From: Paenibacillus sp. FSL R10-2734
GTDB taxonomy: Bacteria; Bacillota; Bacilli; Paenibacillales; Paenibacillaceae
Assembly: GCF_037963865.1 (NCBI RefSeq)
Contig: NZ_CP150170.1
Coordinates: 4,836,001-4,900,000 of the forward strand
Reading direction: 5' to 3'
DNA: 64,000 nt
Position numbers and translations under genes: made by a program. Of the stretch, positions 33,173 to 41,783 are shown piece after piece; within the stretch, counting starts at the first letter, position 1, and the number at the start of each line of letters is the position of its first letter. The notes under the pieces are model-generated. The model saw only the letters and a program-made list of their open reading frames with translations, ran no database searches and had not been told where the DNA came from.

Positions 33173-35899
33173 TTAATCCCAGTTCTTTCCTCTACCGCTT
33201 AAACGGACAAACAGTTTTACAAGCTCTACAATCACTATAATCGACAGAGCCGCAGCTACTACGATCCCCCACTGTAATCCGCTCAAATGGGAGACACCAA
33301 ACCAGTCATTAAGTCCTGGGATAATGATCACGAGCACCAACATTAATGTTGAGATCAGTGATGCCCACAGCATATACCGATTGCTGAACCAGCCAATTTG
33401 GAACAAAGACTTCGTATTGGATCTGACGTTAAACGCATGAGAAATTTGCAGTAATCCTAATGTTCCGAATGCCATCGTAACCGCAATACCCTCATTGTAA
33501 TGTGTATGTGCCCACAGGTACACAAACAGCGTAAGCACCGCCTCTGTAATCCCCTGATATACGATTCCGATTCCCACGCCACCTGCAAAGATGCTGCTAC
33601 TGGATTTACGCGGTTTCTTCGACATCACATCTTCTCCTGCTTTCTCCAGCCCAAGCGCAAGAGCAGGTAGGGTATCAGTAACAAGATTAATCCACAGGAT
33701 ATGAATTGGCTCGAGAATACGCCAGCCGATCATTGTCGCAATAAATAACGTAAGTACCTCACCCAGATTAGCTGAAAGTAGGAACTGGATTGCTTTGCGG
33801 ATATTGCTATAAACCTTCCGTCCTTCTTCAACAGCTACCACTATAGTCGTGAAGTTATCATCTGCGAGCACCATGTCTGAGACGCCTTTGGCCACATCTG
33901 TTCCTGTGATTCCCATTCCCACGCCGATATCTGATGATTTAAGCGCAGGAGCATCGTTCACACCATCGCCAGTCATGGCTACAATCTTCCCTTTTTTCTT
34001 CCAAGCCTTAACGATACGAACTTTATGTTCAGGGGATACACGTGCATAAACCGAATAATTAGTGACTTTCTCTGCAAATTCCTCTTCACTGAATTTATCC
34101 AGCTCACTACCGGTTAATACACCTGTTTCATCCTCGATAATCCCTAATCTTTTGGCAATGGCCGCTGCTGTATCGCGATGATCTCCTGTAATCATTACAG
34201 GTCTTATTCCCGCTTTACGACAGATCGCTACCGCATCCCGCACTTCCTCACGAGGAGGATCAATCATACCGACTAAACCGATAAATACTAAGTCTTTCTC
34301 CGTTGCGTCCGGTGAGAGATTGGTCGGTAGCTGCTGCTCATCTCTGAAAGCAAATGCCAGCACTCGTAGTGCATCATTCGCCAGCATTGTATTACTTTCC
34401 ATAATATGTCGCGAATGTTCATCTTTAAAAGGTACGATCTCTCCATCCACATATATATGGCTGCATTTGGACAAAAGTACATCTGGTGCACCCTTAGTTA
34501 ACACTCGATAACGTCCATTTTCAACTTCATTAATCGTCGTCATCAGCTTGCGATCGGAGTCAAATGGCAACTCATTTTTCCGTGGGAATTTCTTTTCTAA
34601 ATCCCTTTTGTCAGTCCCTATACTAAGCGCGTAATCCACTAACGCAGTTTCCGTAGGATCACCAATAATCGCTTTACCACTCTTGGTTTGTGGGTCTTTA
34701 CCCGCTTCTTTTCCACCATTATCCTCAGGGTTCTTTCCTTCGTCAATACTGGAATCATTACAAAGCGTCATGGCCTGAAGCAAGAGTTCTCCGCCCGGTA
34801 TCCCTTCAAGACCTTCAGCAGCCTCTCTCGTAGTTCCATTGACATGCACTTTTTCAACAGTCATCTTGTTTAAAGTTAGTGTGCCTGTCTTGTCAGAGCA
34901 AATAATTTCCGTGCTTCCGAGCGTCTCTACAGCGGGGAGCTTACGAATGATCGCTTTTCGTCCTGCCATCCGCTGCACGCCGAGCGCCAAGATAATCGTA
35001 ACGATTGCTGGCAGCCCTTCAGGGATTGCCGCTACCGCTAGTGAGATCGAGGTAAGCGTCATATCCAACAGCTCTCTACCTTCGAAAATACCAACGGCAA
35101 AGATAACCACACAGACACCAAGAATAATAAAAGTGAAATATTTTCCTAGCTCATCCAGCTTCTTTTGCAGCGGTGTTACATCCGTCTCTTCCTCCGAGAT
35201 ATATCCGGCGATTCTTCCGACTTCTGTCTGCATTCCTGTAGCTGTTACTACACCAACCGCCCTACCATAAGTCACATTACTGCTCATGTAAGCCATATTG
35301 GTTCGATCACCGATAACAATATCGTTTCCCTCAAGCACACCAGCTTTCTTTTCTGAGGGCAATGATTCTCCTGTTAGTGCGGCCTCTTCCGTTTTCAAAG
35401 AAGCGGCTTCCAAAAGCCTAATATCTGCCGGAACTACATTTCCAGCTTCCAGCAATACGATATCCCCTGGTACGAGGTCTTCACTTTTGATCTCAGAGAC
35501 CTGACCTCCACGTCGCACCCTAGCATGAGGAGAGGACATACTTTTCAGGGCATCTAGCGCCTGCTCTGCCTTATTTTCCTGAATAACACCAAGTACCGCA
35601 TTCAGGATGACTACCAGCAAAATAATGACTGTATCTGTCCATTCTCCCAAAATTCCAGACAATACTGCTGCCACGAGCAAAATAAAGATCATTACATTCT
35701 TGAATTGTTCAATAAATTTTCCTAGCAGAGATTTGGTCTTTGCTTCTTGAAGTACGTTCTTCCCATACTGCTCCAGAAGTTTAGTAACTTCACCGGAAGA
35801 CAGGCCATCTTTCCGAGTTTGAAGCCTTTTGAGCACTTCTTCCTCGCTTAGTGTATGAAAAGGTACCTGCTCCCGCGATTGTGGTTCATTTGAATTCAA
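33173..35899 (-). CDS. P-type Ca2+-transporting ATPase
   Basis: 908 residues, full-length P2A (SERCA-like) ATPase. Key motifs: LTGES in the actuator domain, the PEGL sequence AIPEGLPAIV, the phosphorylation site DKTGTLTLNKM, nucleotide-binding KGAPDVLL, and hinge MTGDGVNDAPALK. Ten membrane helices can be traced. It should export or sequester Ca2+ using ATP. The start is TTG with AAGGAGG eight bases upstream. Residues around GKNPEDNGGKEAGKDPQTKSG in the N domain are a low-complexity insertion. It is monocistronic. Confidence 0.93.
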   Translation of the reverse strand: MNSNEPQSREQVPFHTLSEEEVLKRLQTRKDGLSSGEVTKLLEQYGKNVLQEAKTKSLLGKFIEQFKNVMIFILLVAAVLSGILGEWTDTVIILLVVILNAVLGVIQENKAEQALDALKSMSSPHARVRRGGQVSEIKSEDLVPGDIVLLEAGNVVPADIRLLEAASLKTEEAALTGESLPSEKKAGVLEGNDIVIGDRTNMAYMSSNVTYGRAVGVVTATGMQTEVGRIAGYISEEETDVTPLQKKLDELGKYFTFIILGVCVVIFAVGIFEGRELLDMTLTSISLAVAAIPEGLPAIVTIILALGVQRMAGRKAIIRKLPAVETLGSTEIICSDKTGTLTLNKMTVEKVHVNGTTREAAEGLEGIPGGELLLQAMTLCNDSSIDEGKNPEDNGGKEAGKDPQTKSGKAIIGDPTETALVDYALSIGTDKRDLEKKFPRKNELPFDSDRKLMTTINEVENGRYRVLTKGAPDVLLSKCSHIYVDGEIVPFKDEHSRHIMESNTMLANDALRVLAFAFRDEQQLPTNLSPDATEKDLVFIGLVGMIDPPREEVRDAVAICRKAGIRPVMITGDHRDTAAAIAKRLGIIEDETGVLTGSELDKFSEEEFAEKVTNYSVYARVSPEHKVRIVKAWKKKGKIVAMTGDGVNDAPALKSSDIGVGMGITGTDVAKGVSDMVLADDNFTTIVVAVEEGRKVYSNIRKAIQFLLSANLGEVLTLFIATMIGWRILEPIHILWINLVTDTLPALALGLEKAGEDVMSKKPRKSSSSIFAGGVGIGIVYQGITEAVLTLFVYLWAHTHYNEGIAVTMAFGTLGLLQISHAFNVRSNTKSLFQIGWFSNRYMLWASLISTLMLVLVIIIPGLNDWFGVSHLSGLQWGIVVAAALSIIVIVELVKLFVRLSGRGKNWD

Positions 35900-36008
35900 G
35901 ACAATAGCCTCCTTCCGGGATTGAGATTCTGGTAAAACCTCTCATATGAGTCTTACCCAAAAAAGGCATGGTGATTCTATAACGTTATGTACAATTTTAG
36001 AAACTTAG

Positions 36009-36410
36009 CTATTCAGTCTCCAAGATCCGATCAAAACCTTTAAACCTGGCCCCTTGATAAGAAAGTTCTCCTCTATCGCCTTCTACGATTAAGCTATATT
36101 CCTGGTCCATTACATGCAGCTCCAAAGAATTACCTTCATCAAATTCGAACGTAACAAAATAACGGGTCCTTGTACTCGCATCGCCTGATTCACCGCTGAC
36201 TTCAATCCGTTTAGTAACTGCTGTACAGGTTGCTTTTTTTAAGGGTCTAGCCTTATTTCTCATCGAATTTCTTACCGATCTAATAATCATTAAGGAAGTG
36301 AATGTAACAATAATAAAGGTGAATATTTTTAAAAATAAGGGCATTTCGTGAATGAAGTTATCATAATGACTTTGCTGAACAAAACCGTTAATACCCCGCC
36401 ATTCGCTCAA
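36009..36410 (-). CDS. DUF2500-like membrane protein
   Basis: 133 residues: a short extracytoplasmic N terminus, one membrane helix (IFTFIIVTFTSLMIIRSV), then a beta-rich domain (TCTAVTKRIEVS ... TRYFVTFEFDEGNSLELHVMDQEYSLIVEGDRGELSYQGARFKGFDRI) typical of the DUF2500 family. The function of that family is unknown. The TTG at 36410 is chosen because AGGAGG lies seven bases upstream. It starts divergently from the gene at 36595. Confidence 0.78.
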   Translation of the reverse strand: MSEWRGINGFVQQSHYDNFIHEMPLFLKIFTFIIVTFTSLMIIRSVRNSMRNKARPLKKATCTAVTKRIEVSGESGDASTRTRYFVTFEFDEGNSLELHVMDQEYSLIVEGDRGELSYQGARFKGFDRILETE

Positions 36411-36594
36411 ATTAATCCCTCCTGACTTAAACTTGATAATAAAAGATATATTTACTACGAAATACGTCAATTATCCCTGTCGGTTTCATGTTTTCATCAT
36501 CTTTGGAGGAACTTTTTTCATAAAAAAATTTGGAATCATTCTAATAGGTATGTTATGCTTTTTATACTACATGCAGTTAGGAGGTGTTGTTTCG

Positions 36595-36996
36595 GTGCAA
36601 TATATAGCGCGTATGTCATTGCTTTGGCTTCTTCGTATCCTCATAGTTCTGGGGTTGATATTCTCTTTTCCAAACACCTGGTCTGGAAGTTTATACACTG
36701 CGGAGTTAGAACAAATGACGCCCGAAATCGAACGCTATGAGAGCAAATTTATACCTCCAGTCCGGACAGCCTCCAAAATAACTTCACAAATAGGAGCTAT
36801 ACGAATTCCTGAACATTGGGGTCCTAAATCTATTGCGATAGCCGCAATACTCCCTTTACTTTCAATAATATTCCGTCCTGTGATTTATAAATTTATGCTT
36901 CGACTGCGGCTGTACCTGCTAAAATTCACTTCTCATTTCGTGGCTTTAGCACATTCCCTAAATTTTTTTGATAGTAAATCAATTTTAGCGAAATAA
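36595..36996 (+). CDS. Hypothetical small membrane protein
   Basis: Not recognised. 133 residues: an N-terminal helix (LLWLLRILIVLGLIFSF), a polar stretch with ELEQMTPEIERYESKF, then a second helix (SIAIAAILPLLSIIF) and a basic amphipathic C terminus (YKFMLRLRLYLLKF). The GTG at 36595 is proposed because GGAGG lies ten bases upstream; an ATG reading from 36433 would use 54 extra codons with no ribosome site. It lies directly before the antiporter pseudogene. Confidence 0.5.
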   Translation: MQYIARMSLLWLLRILIVLGLIFSFPNTWSGSLYTAELEQMTPEIERYESKFIPPVRTASKITSQIGAIRIPEHWGPKSIAIAAILPLLSIIFRPVIYKFMLRLRLYLLKFTSHFVALAHSLNFFDSKSILAK

Positions 36997-37038
36997 TGAT
37001 AAGACACTAACTGGGGGCTAAACTTTCATGAATTATAG

Positions 37039-37500
37039 AGAATCAGATTTGAGAAGCTTGTTATCCCATTCCGTGATTTCTTCGGGGCCATATTCTTCTT
37101 TAGCTTCGGACTAACGATAGATCCACTCACTTTGGGTGGTGAAGCCCTCTGGTATTCACTAACAGCAGTTATCGTTACGCTAATTGGTAACTTCGTTGCA
37201 GGCATGTTGGCCGGCCGCAGTGCTGGTCTCAGCCCTCGTGCTTCATCCAATATTGGATTAACCATAGTTTCGTGTGGCGAGTTCTCGATTATTATGGCCA
37301 ATTTGGGTAAAGCAGGCGGACTGCTGGCTATCCTACAGCCTTTTGCAGCTATGTATGTACTCATGCTGGCTATCCTTGGACCTCTTCTAACGAAGGAATC
37401 TAAATGAATCTATAAAATATTGGATAAAGTATTCAAATTCGAGAAACGGTATGCTGCAAAAATATCTAAAAAAGCTGCCTTAGCAATCGAACATGAATAA
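37039..37500 (+). pseudogene. Decayed KefB/KhtU-type cation:proton antiporter (C-terminal remnant)
   Basis: From 37039 one frame reads RFEKLVIPFRDFFGAIFFF, then SFGLTIDPLTLGG, GNFVAGMLAGRSAGLSPRAS, NIGLTIVSCGEFSIIMANLG and AMYVLMLAILGPLLTKESK, the last third of the CPA2 membrane domain. A TGA at 37405-37407 interrupts it, but the same frame goes on as IYKILDKVFKFEKRYAAKIS to TAA at 37498-37500, the natural C terminus. Upstream, a TAG at 37036 and unrelated sequence replace the first two thirds. Two lesions are thus visible: a large 5' deletion and a nonsense change. A 91-residue product from TTG at 37132 could be made but would not be a transporter. Confidence 0.82.
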
Positions 37501-37531
37501 AGTTGTTTCCCCTGCTAAAGGAGGAAAAACT

Positions 37532-38404
37532 ATGCAGACTACAACAAAACAACATAAACAGTTACGAAAACACTCGGTAATCCGACTCCTCACCGTTATT
37601 GTAGGAGCACTACTTGCCGCTGTAGGGTTAGAATTGTTTCTAATGCCACATGGGCTTGTTGTAGGTGGAATTACAGGTTTATCAGCATTATTCGCACATT
37701 CTACTGAAATGCAACTTGGACTGTTTCTATTTTTATTCAATCTGCCCTTTATATTTATGTCTCGAAAGCAAGTGAATCTTCGCTTTGCGCTGTATACTGT
37801 TCTAGGATTAACTTGCTTGACCATTGCTTCTCTTGCTCTCCACCGTTTTCCTGCGGTGATTAGTGATCCGCTACCTGCTGCAATGGCAGGTGGCATATGT
37901 TTAGGGCTCGGTATCGGAATATCTGTCCGATTCGGTGGTGTAAACAAACATGCCAGTGACCAAGGATATTCACTTCTGAGTGGTGGACCGCCAAAGTCAA
38001 CTGAAGTCGTCATTATGATTCTAAACTGTGCTATCTTGCTTATTGCAGGCACACTGTTTGGCTGGGAGCAAGCAATGTACTCCATTATTGCTTACTTATT
38101 GGCCTTTGAAGGCGTCCGATTCTCTCTCCGAGGGTTATCCGATACTCGCGCAGCATGGATTACTAGCAGACGTTGTATGGACATCCAGGAAGCGCTCGAA
38201 ATCTCACTAGGTCGAGAAGTTGGGCTTGCTGAAGGCTCAGGGCAAGATGGAGAGCTTAGCACATTGTTCTGTCTCACTAACAAAATGGAAGAACATCAAT
38301 TGCGAACAATCGTCCTTAATTGTGATCCAGACAGCCAAATTGTGTTCAAATCAGCGACTAGAGATCAAAGACAGACTAAACTTACCTCCACGAATAAGAA
38401 GTAG
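37532..38404 (+). CDS. YitT-family membrane protein (DUF161 plus DUF2179)
   Basis: 290 residues. Five or six membrane helices (LTVIVGALLAAVGLELFLMPHGLVVGGITGLSAL onward, with GLVVGGITGLS typical of YitT) are followed by a soluble C-terminal domain (SDTRAAWITSRRCMDIQEALEISLGREVG ... LRTIVLNCDPDSQIVF) resembling DUF2179. The role of YitT proteins is unknown; transport or sensing is suspected. AAAGGAGG lies seven bases before the ATG at 37532, so the longer reading from 37493, which overlaps the pseudogene, is set aside. Confidence 0.85.
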   Translation: MQTTTKQHKQLRKHSVIRLLTVIVGALLAAVGLELFLMPHGLVVGGITGLSALFAHSTEMQLGLFLFLFNLPFIFMSRKQVNLRFALYTVLGLTCLTIASLALHRFPAVISDPLPAAMAGGICLGLGIGISVRFGGVNKHASDQGYSLLSGGPPKSTEVVIMILNCAILLIAGTLFGWEQAMYSIIAYLLAFEGVRFSLRGLSDTRAAWITSRRCMDIQEALEISLGREVGLAEGSGQDGELSTLFCLTNKMEEHQLRTIVLNCDPDSQIVFKSATRDQRQTKLTSTNKK

Positions 38405-38466
38405 AGCTGTTCAATAAGTTATTTCCTTTTTTCGAAAACAGCCTTTAGCATCTAAGAGTCACGTAA

Positions 38467-38516
38467 GCAAAGTAGCGATTCTCCCGTTATTGGAGAATCG
38501 CTACTTTTGCGTTTTT
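38467..38516 (+). terminator. Strong terminator after the yitT gene
   Basis: AGTAGCGATTCTCC pairs perfectly with GGAGAATCGCTACT, extended by GCAA/TTGC, followed by GTTTTT. Confidence 0.8.
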
Positions 38517-38676
38517 GTTCCATTACGGCATGCTTCAGCACGTTATTAGATGAGATAGCCACCCGACCTAGCGATTGAAAAACGGTCTGTTCGTAGTGCA
38601 TATTCGCCAAGGTTAACGTTGATCCTACATTGTCGGATGTGAGTCGAGGGCTCATGAAAGTTTTTTGAGAGTAATC

Positions 38677-38855
38677 AGGGAAAAACTCCCTGAAAATAGC
38701 CGACAATTGCTTGAAATGAATAGAAATAGGGAATTTCTCCCTAAAAATCGGGGTATTATCTATATTCTCCATCGAATCAGGTAAATTATAGGGATAAATT
38801 CCCTAATTAATGGTCTGGTGAGCAAAAATCTCTGAATTATAGGGGGGAAGTTCCC
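38677..38855. repeat. Repeat set A: four short palindromes AGGGA-N5-TCCCT
   Basis: Cores at 38677-38691, 38728-38742, 38790-38804 and 38841-38855 (start spacings 51, 62 and 51). The last two share AATTATAGGG at the left and TTCCCTAATTA at the right. Each can form a small hairpin of about five pairs with a 5-base loop; unit 4 is degenerate. Function unknown. Confidence 0.65.
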
Positions 38856-38944
38856 TAATTATCGAGCCAAGCTTCCGTTTCCCTTCTTCAGCTCTTAAAA
38901 TGTTATTTCCTCTTATTCAACCAACCATTCGCCGGACTATAAAA

Positions 38945-39140
38945 AGCCTACAAAAATACAGATTTTTGTGCAGATATCCTCTTCATTAAGTCCAAAACCT
39001 GCAAGGGTACAGGTATATCTTCACTTTTGTCTCGAAGGCTACTTCTGGAGCAAAAATAACTGCACCTTCGCAGGAATCAATACTTTTGCTCTCCTCGCAT
39101 CATTTAAAGATGTATTTTTGCAGGTTTTTTCGCAGGCTAA
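38945..39140. repeat. Repeat set B: four degenerate CTGCA...GCAG units
   Basis: Related 16-19 base units CCTACAAAAATACAGA, CCTGCAAGGGTACAGG, ACTGCACCTTCGCAGG and TTGCAGGTTTTTTCGCAGG begin near 38948, 38998, 39059 and 39118, about 50-61 bp apart. They are too degenerate for a CRISPR. Function unknown. Confidence 0.5.
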
Positions 39141-39257
39141 TGTTATCGGTTAGTCAGCGTTAGTCAATGATTGTCACCCAGCAGCATCTTTAAGCTACCC
39201 CCTGCAACTTTGAGGCACACAGAGCTATTTTCCCTAGATCGATCCTTACATTAACGC

Positions 39258-39307
39258 AAAAAAAGAAACTGCCCATAAGTAGCATTCACTACCTTTGAGA
39301 CAGCTTC
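39258..39307 (-). terminator. Terminator after spoVIF
   Basis: On the minus strand, GAAGCTG..AAGGTAG pairs with CTACTT..CAGTTTC with internal mismatches, then T7. Confidence 0.6.
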
Positions 39308-39368
39308 TACTTCTTCAGCTAGCTGAGAATCGCGCTCAGATCTACAGTTTACTAACTAGCTGGCCTTC

Positions 39369-39656
39369 TTAACGGAACATACCCCACAAACGGATCAAAT
39401 GGAAGGTGTTATTCGGATCAATTTTCTGAGCGATTATAAATTTCACAATTTGGTCTTCCTGCGTCGAGGTCAATTTCTCGTTCAGTACACCTGACGCATT
39501 CTTTACCAACCTGCGAACAACCGCAGTATCCTGTAACTCCTGTTTCGAGATGCCGTTAATCATATTTTTGATACGATCTTTGACAGCCGAGTTTTTCATC
39601 TTCAACTTGATCCGTTCTACGAGCTGAGGGCTGATTCCGAATTGTTGATAACCCAA
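39369..39656 (-). CDS. spoVIF: Stage VI sporulation protein F-like
   Basis: 95 residues, resembling SpoVIF: FGISPQLVERIKLKMKNSAVKDRIKNMINGISKQEL, then ATAVVRRLVKN-like sequence and KLTSTQEDQIVKFIIAQKIDP near the C terminus. In Bacillus, SpoVIF is a mother-cell protein needed for normal spore coat assembly. The start is TTG at 39656 with GGGAGG eight bases upstream; a GTG three codons earlier overlaps that site. It lies 66 bp downstream of recG and ends with its own terminator. Sporulation-sigma control is likely, but no clear promoter was found. Confidence 0.72.
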   Translation of the reverse strand: MGYQQFGISPQLVERIKLKMKNSAVKDRIKNMINGISKQELQDTAVVRRLVKNASGVLNEKLTSTQEDQIVKFIIAQKIDPNNTFHLIRLWGMFR

Positions 39657-39722
39657 GTGTAGCACCTCCCGTCATATCCAATCTTTCAAAGTATATGAGG
39701 CTGAGGTGCTAGATGTGCCTAC

Positions 39723-41774
39723 TTAGTCAATTAATTCCCCTTGGAAAATTTGCTCTCCTTGCAAATAAAGCCGCAGGGGTACATATTCCGGAGATGTCCA
39801 GAACTTCTCATCCTTAAGCAGCTCTGCCACATCATCACGCGCCTGCTCCAGCACTTCAAAGTCAGCCGTCATGTCCGCCAGGCGGAACTCCGGTAATCCA
39901 CTCTGCTTAGTTCCAAAAAAATCACCCGGACCACGCAGCTCCAAATCTCTCCGAGAAATCTCAAATCCATCATCTGTATCGGTCATGGCAGTCATTCGTT
40001 CACGCCCGATTTCAGATTTCGGATCAGCCACCAGTACACAATAAGAAGCATGCTGGCCTCTACCAACCCGTCCACGCAGCTGATGTAGCTGAGATAACCC
40101 GAATCGGTCTGCATCCATAATAATCATCAGCGTGGCATTAGGAACGTCTACACCAACCTCTACAACCGTTGTGGATACTAGGAGCTGCAGTTCATTGCTA
40201 TAAAATGCCCGCATCACTTCATCTTTTTCAGCAGGAGTCATTTTCCCATGCAAAAGCCCAACTTTATAGTTAGGAAAAGCTTGGCTCATCTGAATATGCA
40301 AATCAATAGCATTCTGCACATCCAGTTTCTCCGATTCTTCAATTAATGGACAAATCAAATATGCTTGGCGGCCCAGCTCGATTTCACGCTTAATTAGATT
40401 CAGCACACGATCCATGAGATCATGCTTGACCCAATAGCTGGTTATAGGCACTCGGCCTTTCGGTCTTTCCGATAGCGTGGATACATCCATATCTCCAAAA
40501 ACAGAAATCGCAAGAGTACGTGGAATAGGTGTTGCAGTCATCGTAAGTACATCCGGATTGTATCCCTTACGCCGCAATACACCTCGCTGGTTTACACCAA
40601 ACCGATGCTGCTCGTCCGTAACTACAAGACCCAGATCACGGAAAAATACATCCTCCTGAATCAAGGCATGTGTTCCGACAACAATATCGAGCATCCCCAT
40701 TTGCAGCGAAGCTAACAATTCTTTACGTTTCCGTCCAGTTACACTACCCGTCAAGAGACCAACTGTAATCCCAAACGGTTCAAACATCCTCGTAAGTGAG
40801 CGCATATGCTGCTCAGCTAATATCTCAGTGGGCACCATAAGCGCGCCCTGAAAACCAGATCTTACGGTAGCAAAAAGCGCCACGGCCGCCAGCACCGTTT
40901 TGCCGGAGCCAACATCACCTTGAAGCAGACGATTCATGCAATATGGCGATCGAAGGTCATGTAATATCTCCAGCTCTACACGCTTCTGAGCATCTGTAAG
41001 CTCAAAAGGCAGGCTGCGAACGAACTGGCGAACGGTTGCGTTATCTACAGTGTGGACTACACCATCCATCCTACCGCGATTCAGCACTCGGAAAGCCTGC
41101 ATCTTTAACTGGAACAGGAACAACTCCTCATAAACCATTCTACGGCGCCCCTGCTGCCCTTCACGTGTATCCTCAGGATTATGAATGGTAGCAATCGCCC
41201 GCTTACGGGGCATAAAATCATATTGTCGCATAATAGAATGTGGAAGAATCTCGGGGATTAGATCTCCATACTGCTGAAGCGCCTGATTAATACTTTTCCG
41301 GATCCAAGACTGCGTGATCTTACCACCTACGGAATAGACCGGCTGCAGCGTTCCTGTCTTCCCTTCCCCACGATCAGGAAACTCATAATCCGTTACTGTA
41401 ATTTGATTGCGCTTCTGATCCCATTTACCAGTGAGTACAATTTCTCGTCCCACAGTAAGCTGCTCTCGCACGTAATGGCGATTAAACCATGTTGCAGTGA
41501 ACATCCAAGGCTCCGCAACCATTTTACAACTGAGTCGTGACTTGCCTCCAAATCGCTGCAGCACAGGAATGCCGATCACTTTAGCCTCAGTAGTCACTTT
41601 ATCCCCATGTTTGGTTTCACTCAGCGAGCGTGGTCGATAATCCTCATAACGGAACGGATAATATTCTAATAAATCCTTTACTGTAAAAACGCCAAAGGCG
41701 TGAAGCTCGCTTTGCTTTTGAGCACTCACGCCAGTTATATTTTTCACTTCAATTTGATTTAATGACAGTGTCAT
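39723..41774 (-). CDS. recG: ATP-dependent DNA helicase RecG
   Basis: 683 residues, normal RecG length. An N-terminal wedge/OB domain (KVIGIPVLQRFGGKSRLSCKM) is followed by an SF2 helicase: Walker A QGDVGSGKT, DEQH box VTDEQHRFG, MTATPIPRT, and motif VI region QLRGRVGRG. It remodels stalled replication forks and Holliday junctions. The ATG at 41774 is chosen because GAGGGA lies about six bases upstream; an ATG two codons earlier is too close to it. It follows degV after only a few bases, so the two are co-transcribed. Confidence 0.95.
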   Translation of the reverse strand: MTLSLNQIEVKNITGVSAQKQSELHAFGVFTVKDLLEYYPFRYEDYRPRSLSETKHGDKVTTEAKVIGIPVLQRFGGKSRLSCKMVAEPWMFTATWFNRHYVREQLTVGREIVLTGKWDQKRNQITVTDYEFPDRGEGKTGTLQPVYSVGGKITQSWIRKSINQALQQYGDLIPEILPHSIMRQYDFMPRKRAIATIHNPEDTREGQQGRRRMVYEELFLFQLKMQAFRVLNRGRMDGVVHTVDNATVRQFVRSLPFELTDAQKRVELEILHDLRSPYCMNRLLQGDVGSGKTVLAAVALFATVRSGFQGALMVPTEILAEQHMRSLTRMFEPFGITVGLLTGSVTGRKRKELLASLQMGMLDIVVGTHALIQEDVFFRDLGLVVTDEQHRFGVNQRGVLRRKGYNPDVLTMTATPIPRTLAISVFGDMDVSTLSERPKGRVPITSYWVKHDLMDRVLNLIKREIELGRQAYLICPLIEESEKLDVQNAIDLHIQMSQAFPNYKVGLLHGKMTPAEKDEVMRAFYSNELQLLVSTTVVEVGVDVPNATLMIIMDADRFGLSQLHQLRGRVGRGQHASYCVLVADPKSEIGRERMTAMTDTDDGFEISRRDLELRGPGDFFGTKQSGLPEFRLADMTADFEVLEQARDDVAELLKDEKFWTSPEYVPLRLYLQGEQIFQGELID

Positions 41775-41783
41775 ATTCATCCC

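Larger units (their letters stand above)
38405..39368. other. 964 bp gene-free stretch
   Basis: No ORF here has a credible ribosome site and protein-like composition. In order it contains a strong terminator (38467-38516), four small palindromes (repeat set A, 38677-38855), a CTGCA/GCAG repeat set (set B, 38945-39140), and the spoVIF terminator (39258-39307). It sits where the conserved recG block ends and accessory genes begin. A minus-strand ORF at 38452-38772 is probably an artefact of the repeats. Confidence 0.7.

Noticed and set aside
38452..38772. Minus-strand ORF of 106 codons
   Set aside because: It reads through repeat set A (producing IFRE-F-P peptide echoes) and a terminator arm; no ribosome site and no family resemblance.
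38945..39140. Possible CRISPR array
   Set aside because: Units are short, degenerate and unevenly spaced, with no constant repeat and no cas genes nearby.
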